Positions 15,131 to 24,265 of a stretch of 64,000 bases of DNA are shown here, in pieces. Below the pieces are notes generated by a model. That model saw only the letters and a list, made by a program, of their open reading frames with translations. It had not been told where the DNA came from and ran no database searches. Source of the stretch: Streptomyces asoensis (lineage in GTDB: Bacteria > Actinomycetota > Actinomycetes > Streptomycetales > Streptomycetaceae); assembly GCF_013085465.1 (NCBI RefSeq), contig NZ_CP049838.1, forward strand, positions 806,001 through 870,000, written 5' to 3'. How positions within the stretch are numbered: the first letter of the stretch is position 1; each line of letters starts with the position of its first letter. A program made the position numbers and the translations under genes.

Positions 15131-17035
15131 ATGCGCGACTTCGCCCTCGCTCCCCCAGCCACCACGCCCCTGACCGGAGGGCTCGCCGACACCGTCTTCG
15201 AGACAGCCGCCCGCAGTCCCACACTCCCCGTGCTCTCCCGCCGTCCGGACGGCGCCTCCGCCGACTGGGAGGAGGTGACGGCCGTCGAGCTGCGGGACGA
15301 GGTGATCGACCTGGCGAAGGGGTTCGTGGCGTCCGGGATCTCGCCCGGCCACCGCGTCGCGATCATGGCGCGTACCCGGTACGAGTGGACGGTCCTCTCT
15401 CACGCGCTGTGGGCGGTGGGCGCCGAGGTCGTCCCCGTCTATCCGACGTCCTCGCGCGAGCAGGTCGAGTGGATCCTGCGGGACTCGAACTGTGTGGGCG
15501 TCGTCGTCGAGGACGAACAGAGCGTCATGACCGTGGGGTCGGTGTGCGCGGCCCTGCCCTCGCTGCGCAACGTCTGGCAGTTGGACGCCGGAGCGTTCGA
15601 ACAGCTCGCGAAGCGCGGCGAGTTGGTGCCGCTCACCACGGTGGACTCGCTGCGCCGGATCGTGCTGCCCGACTCCACCGCGGTGATCGCCTACACCTCC
15701 GGGACCTCGGGCCGGCCGTTGGGCTGCGCGCTGAGCCATCGCAGCCTGGCCAGCCCCTGCGACACGCTGCTGGCGGGCTGGGGGCACACGGCCGCCCCCG
15801 TCGGCCGGCAGCCGAGCGTCCTCGCCTTCCTGCCGTTCTCCCACGTGTACGGGCTGATGATCCAGGGCCTGTGTCTGCGCGGCGGCATCCTGATGGGCCA
15901 CGAACCCGATATCGGCGCGGAGGCGCTCGCGGAGTCGCTGCGCACCTTCCGTCCGACGTATCTGTACGCGGTGCCGTCGGTGTTCGAGAAGATCTACAAG
16001 AACTTCCTGCGGGCGGCCCAGGAGGCCGGCCGCGGCGCCCTGTTCGAGCGGGCGGCGGAGACGGCCCGGGACTTCGCGGCCGCCGTCGAGCGGCAGCGGC
16101 TGGGCCGCGGCTCGGGGCCCGGTTTCGACCTGCGGCTCCAGCACGCCCTGTTCGAACGGACGGTGTACCGCAGACTCCGGGCGGCGCTCGGCGGCCGCGT
16201 CCACCGCGCCACCTCGGGCGGCTCCCCCCTCCACCGCGATCTGTCCCTCTTCTACGAGGGCATCGGCATCTATGTGCACGACGGGTACGGCCTGACCGAG
16301 ACCAGCGGCGGGATCACGATGCAGCCGCTCGGCCGGGAGAAGTCGGGCACCGTCGGACAGGCGCTGCCGGGCATGGACATCCGGGTGGCGGACGACGGGG
16401 AGATCCTGGTGCGCGGCCCGTCGGTGTTCCAGGGCTACGTCAACGACGACGCCGCGACACGGGCCGCGCTGTGGGGTGGCTGGCTGGCCACGGGTGACCT
16501 CGGGTTCCTGGACTCCGACGGCTACCTCACGATCACCGGCCGCAAGAAGGACGTCATCATCACCAGCAGCGGCAAGAGCGTGGCGCCGGCCTCGCTGGAG
16601 CAGCGGTTGCGGATGCATCCGCTCGTCCATCAGGCCGTGGTCGTGGGTGACAACCGGCCCTGCGTGGGCGCGCTGATCACCCTGGACCCCGACTTCCTGG
16701 CGCACTGGCGCGGAAACCTGATGCTGCACGGCGACACCCAGAGCCGGGAGGCGCGCGAGGAGAACGCCCTGCGGGAGGAGGTCGGGCGGGCGGTGGCCGC
16801 CGCGAACAGCACGGTGTCCCGCTCGGAGTCGATCCGTGCCTTCCGCATCCTGCCGCAGCCGTTCGACCAGACCAACGGCCTGCTGACGCCCTCGATGAAG
16901 CTGCGCCGCGACTCGATCGTGGCGCACTACGCGGCGGAGATCGAGGCGATGTACCAGGCCCGGGCGCGGCTGCCCCGGCAGAGCGCCCCGGAGGAGGTGC
17001 TGGGCTGGGACGACGCCGACGACGTGTTCCGGTGA
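15131..17035 (+). CDS. AMP-dependent synthetase/long-chain acyl-CoA ligase (FadD15-like)
   Basis: A 634-residue ANL-superfamily enzyme expected to adenylate a fatty acid and transfer it to CoA. The phosphate-binding loop is IAYTSGTSGRPLGCALSH; the usual invariant Lys of TSGTTGRPKG is Leu here. The A5 motif GYGLTETSGGITM, A7 WLATGDLGFLDSDGYLTITGRKKD and the following ITSSGKSVAPASLE are intact, although the last usually carries the catalytic Lys in an NGKN/AP context. ATG 15131 follows AGGAGCAGCGC. The 231-bp region before it holds no gene or clear promoter that I could see. The substrate is unknown. Confidence 0.88.
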   Translation: MRDFALAPPATTPLTGGLADTVFETAARSPTLPVLSRRPDGASADWEEVTAVELRDEVIDLAKGFVASGISPGHRVAIMARTRYEWTVLSHALWAVGAEVVPVYPTSSREQVEWILRDSNCVGVVVEDEQSVMTVGSVCAALPSLRNVWQLDAGAFEQLAKRGELVPLTTVDSLRRIVLPDSTAVIAYTSGTSGRPLGCALSHRSLASPCDTLLAGWGHTAAPVGRQPSVLAFLPFSHVYGLMIQGLCLRGGILMGHEPDIGAEALAESLRTFRPTYLYAVPSVFEKIYKNFLRAAQEAGRGALFERAAETARDFAAAVERQRLGRGSGPGFDLRLQHALFERTVYRRLRAALGGRVHRATSGGSPLHRDLSLFYEGIGIYVHDGYGLTETSGGITMQPLGREKSGTVGQALPGMDIRVADDGEILVRGPSVFQGYVNDDAATRAALWGGWLATGDLGFLDSDGYLTITGRKKDVIITSSGKSVAPASLEQRLRMHPLVHQAVVVGDNRPCVGALITLDPDFLAHWRGNLMLHGDTQSREAREENALREEVGRAVAAANSTVSRSESIRAFRILPQPFDQTNGLLTPSMKLRRDSIVAHYAAEIEAMYQARARLPRQSAPEEVLGWDDADDVFR

Positions 17036-17241
17036 GCCGGACGGCCGGTGGGCGGCGGGGGACGGCCGGGGCCGCACACGCTGCGTGGTCGGACAGCCGG
17101 CGATCGTGTTCCGCCGTGACCATATGCCGTCGGATGACGGACGCGTAGCCTGGGAGCCCTCGGGAACCCTGTAGGGGCGACGCCAGAGAGCCGTACGAGA
17201 AAGGACGACGGTCCCGGAGACTCAGGGGCCGCACTGACGAC

Positions 17242-17688
17242 ATGGCAACCGAGCCGCGTGGAAACGACGCACTGTCCGCCTGGGCGATTCCCAGCCGCAC
17301 GGCCCGCTTCGCGGGCGAACCCCAGGACGTGACGGGTGCCCGGCTGGCCACGGAGGAGTTCCTCCATGAGCTGGCCCGCACCGTGCCGCCCACGGCACCG
17401 GAGTGCTGGCACGACATCGTGCTGATCGTGACGGAGCTGGCGGCCAACGCCGTCCAGTACGCGCCGGGCCCCTTCGAACTGTGCCTGCGCCCCACCTTCG
17501 ACGGCGTGCACGTGACGCTGCACGACACCAACAGCACTCCGCCGTCCCCCCGGCCGTTCCACCCCGACAGCGGGGGTGGCGGCATCGGCTGGTACCTGGT
17601 GCACACCCTGTGCAGTCAGGTCAGCGTGGTGGCGAACGAGGCGGGCCAGGGCGAGGGGAAGGACGTGCACGTCTTCCTGCCGTGGTGA
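17242..17688 (+). CDS. ATP-binding protein, RsbW-type anti-sigma kinase
   Basis: A 148-residue HATPase_c protein of the RsbW/SpoIIAB class. The N-box VLIVTELAANAVQYA and the G-box GGGGIGWYLVHTL are intact, so ATP binding and Ser kinase activity on STAS partners are plausible. Such proteins sequester sigma-B-type factors. It starts at ATG 17242 behind a 206-bp non-coding stretch and converges on a second ATPase gene of a different subgroup. A cognate sigma factor cannot be assigned; one is encoded 1.1 kb away. Confidence 0.88.
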   Translation: MATEPRGNDALSAWAIPSRTARFAGEPQDVTGARLATEEFLHELARTVPPTAPECWHDIVLIVTELAANAVQYAPGPFELCLRPTFDGVHVTLHDTNSTPPSPRPFHPDSGGGGIGWYLVHTLCSQVSVVANEAGQGEGKDVHVFLPW

Positions 17689-17699
17689 CCCGCCGACGA

Positions 17700-17722
17700 G
17701 GGCGGGACGAAGGGTCCCGCCC
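17700..17722. terminator. Bidirectional hairpin between convergent ATPase genes
   Basis: GGGCGGGAC (17700-17708) and GTCCCGCCC (17714-17722) form a perfect 9-bp stem with a 5-nt loop, placed in the 40-bp gap between two convergent genes. No T-tract follows on either side. Confidence 0.6.
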
Positions 17723-17728
17723 GTCCCG

Positions 17729-18187
17729 TCAGGCCGGTCTGTCGGTGGTCCGGATCGGCACGAACACGCTGATCGTCTTCCCGCCCCCGGACCGTTTCTC
17801 GATGGCGATGTCCCGGGCCAGGCGGACGACCAGCGGCCAGCCGTAGCCACCCACCCGGTGGCCGGCCGGACCCGAGCCCGGCCCGCCCACCGCGGCGGGC
17901 ACCGCGTCGCTGTGGTCGCGCACGGCCAGCCGGACCCCGTCCCGCACCGGCGTCATCTCGAACCCCGCCAGTCCGCCGCCGTGCCGGAGGGCGTTGGCCA
18001 CCAGCTCCGAGACGACCAGCAGCAGGTCGATGACGTCCTGCTCGCACGCCGGCCGGGCGGAGCGGTTCCATCGGGCGTCCACCACCGCGCGGGCGTGGGC
18101 CCGGGCCGCCGCGGCGGTCTTCACCGGAGTCCCCGGCGCCCCCCGGACGGGCACCGGGCGCGCGGGCGCGAGTCCCTCTTCCCTCAT
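17729..18187 (-). CDS. ATP-binding protein, RsbW-type
   Basis: A 152-residue HATPase_c protein with N-box LLVVSELVANALRHGGG and C-terminal GGYGWPLVVRLARDIAIEKRSGGGKTISVFVP. It shares an unusual G-box (GGxGWP instead of GGxGL) and the 'HGGGxxGF' segment with the gene at 41098-41541, marking the two as paralogues distinct from 17242-17688. Its ATG overlaps the TGA of the upstream PRC-barrel gene (ATGA), so they form an operon. Likely an anti-sigma or regulatory kinase; the partner is unknown. Confidence 0.87.
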   Translation of the reverse strand: MREEGLAPARPVPVRGAPGTPVKTAAAARAHARAVVDARWNRSARPACEQDVIDLLLVVSELVANALRHGGGLAGFEMTPVRDGVRLAVRDHSDAVPAAVGGPGSGPAGHRVGGYGWPLVVRLARDIAIEKRSGGGKTISVFVPIRTTDRPA

Positions 18188-18555
18188 ACCGATGGCGTTC
18201 CCCGTGGTGTCAGCCGGCGATAGTGATCACCGACGGCGGTGAGGTACGCCGGGTCCGTCGTCTCGCTGTCGGTGTGGAAGCGGGGTGCCTCCTTGACCTC
18301 GTCCCCGGTACAGCCCAGGGTCACCTTGCGGTCCGCGTGGTCGACACCCGTCACGATGCCCACCGGGACGACGGCGCTTCTGCCGAACAGCCACACGCCC
18401 GTGTCGACGACCAGGTGCCGCATTCCGTGGGGGTCGGCCTCGCGTTCCACATGGCCGAGGGTGCCGTCGGCCGTCAGGACGGCGTAGTCGGTCAGGTCCT
18501 GTCCTTCGGCATGTCCACTGTCCGGCGTGTACGACCAGATTCCGTCGATGGTCAC
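18184..18555 (-). CDS. PRC-barrel domain protein
   Basis: A 123-residue protein beginning MTIDGIWSYTPDSGHAEGQDLTDYAVLTADGTLGHVEREAD and containing VDTGVWLFGRSAVVPVGIVTGVD, the pattern of a PRC-barrel (photoreaction-centre H-subunit/RimM fold), followed by a short tail. PRC-barrel proteins in Streptomyces are often stress-induced, with unknown biochemical role. The GTG start at 18555 has GGGAG 6-7 nt upstream. It is first in a two-gene operon with an RsbW-type kinase, divergent from the sigma factor at 18755. Confidence 0.75.
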   Translation of the reverse strand: MTIDGIWSYTPDSGHAEGQDLTDYAVLTADGTLGHVEREADPHGMRHLVVDTGVWLFGRSAVVPVGIVTGVDHADRKVTLGCTGDEVKEAPRFHTDSETTDPAYLTAVGDHYRRLTPRGTPSV

Positions 18556-18626
18556 ACTGCTCCCTTCTCGCGCTCCACAGCTGCCATTACCCGCCCGTGG
18601 CTGACGCATTCGGGGCGTGTCTGTCC

Positions 18627-18651
18627 GTTCCGGACCGAAGGGGGTGGGTAT
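18627..18651 (+). promoter_or_regulatory. Sigma-B-type promoter candidate upstream of the sigma factor gene
   Basis: GTTC (18627-18630), a 15-nt spacer and a consensus -10 GGGTAT (18646-18651) lie 104 nt upstream of the sigma factor start. The -35 has one mismatch to GNNT/GTTT. If functional, the sigma factor or a relative would drive its own gene. Confidence 0.42.
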
Positions 18652-18754
18652 CTGCACCCGTTGGAAAAGTCTGTGCGAAACAACCGGCATGAGATGCGGA
18701 ACCCGGGGCAGACGGACTCCGTCATCGACCGGCTCGACGAACGGAGTGAGCGGC

Positions 18755-19636
18755 ATGAATGCCGTGACGGCACACGCAACGACGGCCACGGCAGTGCGGG
18801 CGGGCACGGAGAGCCCGCAAGGAGGGGTTCCGCTCATCGAGATGCCCACCCAGGTGAGCCCGAAGGACGCGCGCGAGCTCTCGCGCCGCTTCTTCGACCG
18901 GCTGGCCGTCGTGGAGGAGGGCACCCACGAGTACCAGTACGTACGCAACACCCTGATCGAGATGAACCTGTCCCTGGTGCGGTACGCGGCCTCCCGCTTC
19001 CGCGGCCGGGGCGATTCCATGGAGGACATCGTCCAGGTCGGCACGATCGGGCTGATCAAGGCCATCGACCGGTTCGAGCTGACCCGCGAGGTCGAGTTCA
19101 CCTCGTTCGCCATTCCGTACATCGTCGGCGAGATCAAGCGGTTCTTCCGGGACACGAGCTGGGCCGTGCACGTGCCGCGCAGGCTCCAGGAGGCACGGGT
19201 CGAACTGGCCAAGGCCACGGAGGAGTTGCAGACGCGGCTGGGCCGGATGCCCACCACGCGTGAGTTGTCGCAGCTGATGTCGCTGTCGGAGGAGGAGGTC
19301 ATCGAGGCGCGCAAGGCGTCCAACGGCTACACCTCCGCCTCCCTCGACGCGGCCCTGACCTCCGACGGCGGCGCGGACGGCGAGTCCGTGCTGGCCGACT
19401 TCCTCGGCGCCGAGGAGCCTGCGCTGGAACTGGTGGAGGACTTCCACTCGTTGGCCCCGCTCATCGCCGAACTCGACGAGCGGGAGCGGCGGATCATCCA
19501 TATGCGGTTCGTCGAGGAGCGGACGCAGGCGGAGATCGGCAGGGAGCTCGGCATCTCCCAGATGCATGTGTCACGACTGATCAGCCGCATGGTGCAGCGG
19601 CTGCGGACCGGTCTGCTGGGATCCGAGGTCGCCTGA
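18755..19636 (+). CDS. RNA polymerase sigma factor, SigB/SigF/SigG subfamily
   Basis: A 293-residue sigma factor: IEMPTQVSPKDARELSRRFFDRL, region 2 MEDIVQVGTIGLIKAIDRFE and FAIPYIVGEIKRFFRDTSW, then VPRRLQEARVELAKATEELQTRLGR and region 4 RTQAEIGRELGISQMHVSRLISRM. The N-terminal 'AIPYIVGEIKRFFRD' variant separates it from the two 'AVPTITGEIKRHFRD' sigma factors elsewhere in the window. ATG 18755 follows GGAGTGAG. It ends in a strong terminator and has a sigma-B-like promoter upstream. It is probably controlled by an RsbW-type kinase. Confidence 0.93.
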   Translation: MNAVTAHATTATAVRAGTESPQGGVPLIEMPTQVSPKDARELSRRFFDRLAVVEEGTHEYQYVRNTLIEMNLSLVRYAASRFRGRGDSMEDIVQVGTIGLIKAIDRFELTREVEFTSFAIPYIVGEIKRFFRDTSWAVHVPRRLQEARVELAKATEELQTRLGRMPTTRELSQLMSLSEEEVIEARKASNGYTSASLDAALTSDGGADGESVLADFLGAEEPALELVEDFHSLAPLIAELDERERRIIHMRFVEERTQAEIGRELGISQMHVSRLISRMVQRLRTGLLGSEVA

Positions 19637-19658
19637 CCCCGGAGAACCGGTCGTGACA

Positions 19659-19690
19659 TTGCCCGGGACGGCTGTCGCCGTCCCGGGCAA
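19659..19690 (+). terminator. Strong hairpin terminator after the sigma factor gene
   Basis: TTGCCCGGGACGGC (19659-19672) and GCCGTCCCGGGCAA (19677-19690) are exact 14-bp reverse complements with a TGTC loop. The hairpin lies 23 nt after the sigma factor stop. It opens a 300-bp gene-free region that otherwise contains one candidate promoter. Confidence 0.82.
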
Positions 19691-19774
19691 AGCTGTCCGT
19701 GTACCCCGCTTCCGTTCGTGTATGCGTGGTGCCCGTCTTCTGGAATTCCTGTGTGCACGAAGTGACGTGAGGCT

Positions 19775-19804
19775 TTGTTGCACCGCGCTCCGGTGGGTTA
19801 GCCT
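19775..19804 (+). promoter_or_regulatory. Candidate housekeeping-type promoter for the hybrid kinase
   Basis: TTGTTG (19775-19780), an 18-nt spacer and TAGCCT (19799-19804) resemble an HrdB-type -35/-10 pair, 132 nt upstream of the kinase start. Two -35 positions and one -10 position deviate from consensus. Confidence 0.35.
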
Positions 19805-19936
19805 GCGGCGGATTTCTCTCATCGCGCACATCTGTGAACTGCGGAAATCCACGCACGACATGCGGGGCCGTCCACCCGGGCGGCCCGGTTTCGAGCCCCC
19901 GCCCGGGGGCTCCTGGGGAGCGGAACGAGGGTAGGC

Positions 19937-22900
19937 ATGACCAGCAACGCGACCGAGTCCCTGGACACGGTTCCCGGTGACCACGAGCTCAGGCAGCTCC
20001 TGGCCGGCCTGACGGCCGTACGCGACGGGGACTTCGGTACCCGGTTGCCCACCGACGGCGACGGCCTGCTGGGTGACATCGCCACCGTTTTCAACGGCAT
20101 GGTCGACCAGCTGTCCGTCTTCACCTCCGAGGTCACCCGGGTGGCCCGGGAGGTGGGCACCGAGGGCACCCTGGGCGGCCAGGCGGAGGTGCCGGGGGTC
20201 TCCGGGACCTGGGCCGACCTGACGGACTCCGTGAACGCCATGGCGGGCAACCTGACGACCCAGGTGCGGGACATCGCCCAGGTGGCGACCGCGGTGGCCA
20301 AGGGCGACCTCTCACAGAAGATCGACGTGCCGGCCCGGGGCGAGATCCTTCAGCTGAAGGAGACCGTCAACACGATGGTCGACCAGCTCTCCGCCTTCGC
20401 CGACGAGGTCACCCGCGTCGCCCGCGAGGTCGGCACCGAAGGCCGCCTCGGCGGCCAGGCGCAGGTGCCCGGAGTCGCCGGGGTGTGGCGGGACCTCACC
20501 GATTCGGTCAACTTCATGGCCGGAAACCTCACCAACCAGGTCCGCAACGTCGCCCAGGTGACCACGGCGGTGGCCAAGGGCGACCTCTCCCAGAAGATCA
20601 CCGTCGACGCCCGCGGCGAGATCCTCGAACTCAAGAACACCATCAACACGATGGTCGACCAGCTCTCCGCCTTCGCCGACGAGGTCACCCGCGTCGCCCG
20701 CGAGGTCGGCACCGAAGGCCGCCTCGGCGGCCAGGCCGACGTCAAGGGGGTCAAGGGCACCTGGCGGGACCTCACCGATTCGGTCAACTTCATGGCCGGA
20801 AACCTCACCAACCAGGTCCGCAACGTCGCCCAGGTGGCGACCGCGGTGGCCAAGGGCGACCTCTCCCAGAAGATCACCGTCGACGCCCGCGGCGAGATCC
20901 TCGAACTCAAGAACACCATCAACACGATGGTCGACCAGCTCTCCGCCTTCGCCGACGAGGTCACCCGCGTCGCCCGCGAGGTCGGCACGGCGGGCAACCT
21001 GGGTGGACAGGCCACGGTCCGCGGGGTCTCGGGCACCTGGAAGGACCTCACCGACAACGTCAACGTCATGGCGTCGAACCTGACGGGCCAGGTGCGCTCC
21101 ATCGCCCAGGTCGCCACCGCCGTGGCCCGCGGCGACCTCTCGCAGAAGATCACCGTCGAGGCCAAGGGCGAGGTCGCCGCGCTGGCGGACGTCATCAACA
21201 CGATGGTGGACACGCTGTCCGCGTTCGCCGACGAGGTGACCCGCGTGGCCCGCGAGGTCGGCACCGAGGGACGGCTCGGCGGTCAGGCGCAGGTGCCGAA
21301 CGTGGCCGGCACCTGGAAGGACCTCACCGACAACGTCAACTCGATGGCCAACAACCTCACCGGCCAGGTCCGCAACATCGCGCTGGTGACCACGGCGGTG
21401 GCCAAGGGCGACCTGTCGAAGAAGATCGACGTGGACGCCCGCGGCGAGATCCTCGAGCTCAAGACGACCATCAACACCATGGTCGACCAGCTCTCCGCCT
21501 TCGCCGACGAGGTCACCCGCGTCGCCCGCGAGGTCGGCACCGAAGGCCGCCTCGGCGGTCAGGCCGAGGTGGAGGGCGTCTCGGGCACCTGGAAGCGCCT
21601 CACGGAGAACGTCAACGAGCTGGCCGGGAACCTGACCCGGCAGGTGCGCGCGATCGCGGGGGTCACGAGCGCCGTCGCGGAGGGCGATCTGACCCGGTCG
21701 ATCACCGTGGTCGCCTCCGGCGAGGTCGCCGAGCTCAAGGACAACATCAACTCGATGGTGGAGTCCCTGCGCGAGACCACCCGGGCCAATCAGGAGCAGG
21801 ACTGGCTCAAGACCAACCTGGCGCGTATCTCCGGCCTCATGCAGGGCCACCGCGACCTGCCCGTGGTCGCCGAGCTGATCATGGACGAGCTGGTGCCGCT
21901 GGTGTCGGCCCAGTTCGGTGCCTTCCATCTCGCCGAGGACGGCGAGCAAGGCCCGGAGCTGCGGCTCGTGGGCGCCTACGGCTACCCCGCCGACGACGAC
22001 CGTCCCACCCGTATCCCGTTCGGCCGCTCGCTGGTCGGCCAGGCCGCGCGCAGCCGCCGGACGATCATCGTCGACGAGCTGCCGGCCGGTTACGTCACCA
22101 TCTCCTCGGGCCTCGGCCAGGTGGAGCCCAGCGCCCTGGTCCTGCTGCCCATCGTCTTCGAGGGGCAGGTGCTCGGCGTCATCGAACTGGCGTCGGTCGG
22201 CTCGTTCACGCAGATCCACCGGGACTTCCTGGAACAGCTGAGGGTGACCATCGGCGTCAACGTCAACACGATCGTGGCGAACGCCCGCACGGACGAGCTG
22301 CTCGACGAGTCCCAGCGGCTGACCGCCGAACTCCAGGCCCGGTCCGCCGAGTTGCAGTCCCAGCAGGAGGAGCTCCAGCACTCCAACGCCGAACTGGAGG
22401 AGAAGGCCTCCCTGCTGGTCGCGCAGAACCGTGACATCGAGGCGAAGAACCTCCAGATCGAGCAGGCCCGGCAGGAGCTGGAGGCGCGGGCGCAGCAGCT
22501 GTCCCTGGCGTCGAAGTACAAGTCGGAGTTCCTGGCGAACATGAGCCACGAGCTGCGCACCCCGCTCAACAGCCTGCTCATCCTGGCCCAGTTGCTGGCC
22601 CAGAACCCCTCGCGCAACCTCACCCCGAAGCAGGTCGAGTACGCGGGCATCATCCACTCGGCCGGCTCGGACCTGCTCCAGCTGATCAACGACATCCTGG
22701 ATCTGTCGAAGGTCGAGGCCGGCAAGATGGACGTCTCGCCGGAACAGGTGTCGCTGCGGCAGCTCATCGAGTACGTCGAGGCGACCTTCCGGCCCATGAC
22801 GACGCAGAAGAGCCTCGAGTTCACGGTGAGCACGGCCACCGGCGCCCCCGCCGACCTGCTCACCGACGACTCCCGGCTGCGCCAGGTGCTGCGCAACCTG

Positions 22901-24211
22901 CTGTCCAACGCGGTGAAGTTCACCGAGCAGGGCAGTGTCGAGCTGCGCATCGAACCGGCCTCCGACGAGGAGGTGCCGAGCAGCGTGGTCCGCGGCAGCA
23001 CCGTGGTGGCGTTCCGGGTGAAGGACACCGGCATCGGCATTCCGGAGCAGCAGCTGGAGACCATTTTCGGCGCCTTCCAGCAGGCGGACGGCACGACCAG
23101 CCGCAAGTACGGCGGCACGGGCCTGGGGCTGTCCATCACGCGGGAGATCGCGCATCTGCTCGGCGGCGCGGTCACCGTGGACAGCACACCGGGCCGGGGC
23201 AGCACCTTCACGCTCTACCTGCCGGTCGCGCGGCGGGACTTCCAGGAGGTCGTCGAAGGGGGCGGGCCGGTGGAGCGCGCCCTCGCCGGGCCGCCCGCGG
23301 CGATCCCCCTCGGCTCCCCCGGTACGCCCACGGTCACCGGAACGGCACGTCGGCCGCGTCGGCTGCTGGTGGTGGAGGAGCGGCCCCGCGGCCTGCTGAC
23401 CCTGGTCGCCGAGAGCGTCGTGGCGGACATGGCACGCGGCCGGGAGGACGGCACGTCGGCCGCGCCGGTCGACATCGTCACCGCCGTCGGGGCGCACGAG
23501 GCCGCGGGCGCGCTGGCCGCCGAGCCCTGCCACTGCGTCGTCCTGGAACTGGGCATGCCCGACGCGGAGGCGTCCCGGTTCCTGGAGGCCCTCCACGACG
23601 ACTCGGTGCTGACGGGCGTGCCGGTGCTCGTGCACAGCGGACACCGCGCGGACCTGGCCCAGGAGGAGAGTCTCCAGTCCCGGGCGGCCGGCAAGCCGAT
23701 GGAGTTCCTGTCCAGCCTGGACGAGCTGCGCGAGCGCATCACTCTGCATCTCTCGGCCGAGCAGCCGGGGGACGTGCTCGCCCTGGTCCGTCCGGACGAG
23801 CCCCAGCACGTGGCGCCGCACCTCCCGGACGACGCCGTCGTGGGCCGGACGGTGCTGGTCGTCGACGACGACGCGCGCAACCTGTTCGCGCTCAGCGGGA
23901 TCCTGGAACTGCACGGCATCCGGGTCCTGCACGCGGAGAACGGGCGCGAGGGGATCGACACACTGCGCAACAACCCGGACATCGCGCTGGTGCTGATGGA
24001 CGTGATGATGCCCGAGATGGACGGGTACACCGCCACGGCCGAGATCCGCCGTATGTCCGAGTACGCCGACCTGCCCATCGTCGCGGTGACCGCGAAGGCC
24101 ATGCCCGGGGACCGGGAGAAGAGCCTCGACTCGGGGGCCAGCGACTATGTCACCAAGCCCGTCGACACCCATGACCTCATGTCCTGCGTCCGACGCTGGC
24201 TGACCGTCTGA
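19937..24211 (+). CDS. Poly-HAMP hybrid sensor histidine kinase with receiver domains
   Basis: A 1424-residue soluble protein without obvious membrane segments. Residues about 30-620 are tandem HAMP-type units of exactly 92 residues ([25 protein letters not shown]...), as in fungal group III osmosensing kinases. A GAF domain (about 625-790), a coiled coil (about 790-860), HisKA ([14 protein letters not shown], His near 870), HATPase ([29 protein letters not shown]), a degenerate receiver (about 1135-1285) and an intact receiver (VVDDDARN, phospho-Asp in [13 protein letters not shown] near 1353, Lys in TKPVDTHD) follow. It is probably an osmotic or stress sensor feeding the phosphatase and STAS genes downstream. 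Start ATG 19937. Confidence 0.94.
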   Translation: MTSNATESLDTVPGDHELRQLLAGLTAVRDGDFGTRLPTDGDGLLGDIATVFNGMVDQLSVFTSEVTRVAREVGTEGTLGGQAEVPGVSGTWADLTDSVNAMAGNLTTQVRDIAQVATAVAKGDLSQKIDVPARGEILQLKETVNTMVDQLSAFADEVTRVAREVGTEGRLGGQAQVPGVAGVWRDLTDSVNFMAGNLTNQVRNVAQVTTAVAKGDLSQKITVDARGEILELKNTINTMVDQLSAFADEVTRVAREVGTEGRLGGQADVKGVKGTWRDLTDSVNFMAGNLTNQVRNVAQVATAVAKGDLSQKITVDARGEILELKNTINTMVDQLSAFADEVTRVAREVGTAGNLGGQATVRGVSGTWKDLTDNVNVMASNLTGQVRSIAQVATAVARGDLSQKITVEAKGEVAALADVINTMVDTLSAFADEVTRVAREVGTEGRLGGQAQVPNVAGTWKDLTDNVNSMANNLTGQVRNIALVTTAVAKGDLSKKIDVDARGEILELKTTINTMVDQLSAFADEVTRVAREVGTEGRLGGQAEVEGVSGTWKRLTENVNELAGNLTRQVRAIAGVTSAVAEGDLTRSITVVASGEVAELKDNINSMVESLRETTRANQEQDWLKTNLARISGLMQGHRDLPVVAELIMDELVPLVSAQFGAFHLAEDGEQGPELRLVGAYGYPADDDRPTRIPFGRSLVGQAARSRRTIIVDELPAGYVTISSGLGQVEPSALVLLPIVFEGQVLGVIELASVGSFTQIHRDFLEQLRVTIGVNVNTIVANARTDELLDESQRLTAELQARSAELQSQQEELQHSNAELEEKASLLVAQNRDIEAKNLQIEQARQELEARAQQLSLASKYKSEFLANMSHELRTPLNSLLILAQLLAQNPSRNLTPKQVEYAGIIHSAGSDLLQLINDILDLSKVEAGKMDVSPEQVSLRQLIEYVEATFRPMTTQKSLEFTVSTATGAPADLLTDDSRLRQVLRNLLSNAVKFTEQGSVELRIEPASDEEVPSSVVRGSTVVAFRVKDTGIGIPEQQLETIFGAFQQADGTTSRKYGGTGLGLSITREIAHLLGGAVTVDSTPGRGSTFTLYLPVARRDFQEVVEGGGPVERALAGPPAAIPLGSPGTPTVTGTARRPRRLLVVEERPRGLLTLVAESVVADMARGREDGTSAAPVDIVTAVGAHEAAGALAAEPCHCVVLELGMPDAEASRFLEALHDDSVLTGVPVLVHSGHRADLAQEESLQSRAAGKPMEFLSSLDELRERITLHLSAEQPGDVLALVRPDEPQHVAPHLPDDAVVGRTVLVVDDDARNLFALSGILELHGIRVLHAENGREGIDTLRNNPDIALVLMDVMMPEMDGYTATAEIRRMSEYADLPIVAVTAKAMPGDREKSLDSGASDYVTKPVDTHDLMSCVRRWLTV
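20098..21760 (+). repeat. Seven tandem 276-bp units encoding HAMP repeats
   Basis: The segment encoding 'MVDxLS/MVESL' recurs at 20098, 20374, 20650, 20926, 21202, 21478 and 21754, exactly 276 bp apart each time (92 codons). Units around 20500-20700 and 20776-20976 are nearly identical at DNA level over more than 200 bp; others are more diverged. This points to recent duplication or gene conversion within the gene. Confidence 0.9.
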
Positions 24212-24265
24212 GGACGTTCGCCCCGCCCGAGCCACCAGGCGTCCCAGCCGAGGAGTCCGCACACC

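Noticed and set aside
20098..21760. Tandem repeats considered as a CRISPR or minisatellite
   Set aside because: Units are 276 bp, in frame and translate into HAMP domains; there are no short repeats with unique spacers.
20312..24262. Very long minus-strand open frame opposite the hybrid kinase
   Set aside because: Typical GC-rich antisense shadow; the plus strand encodes recognisable HAMP, HisKA and receiver motifs.
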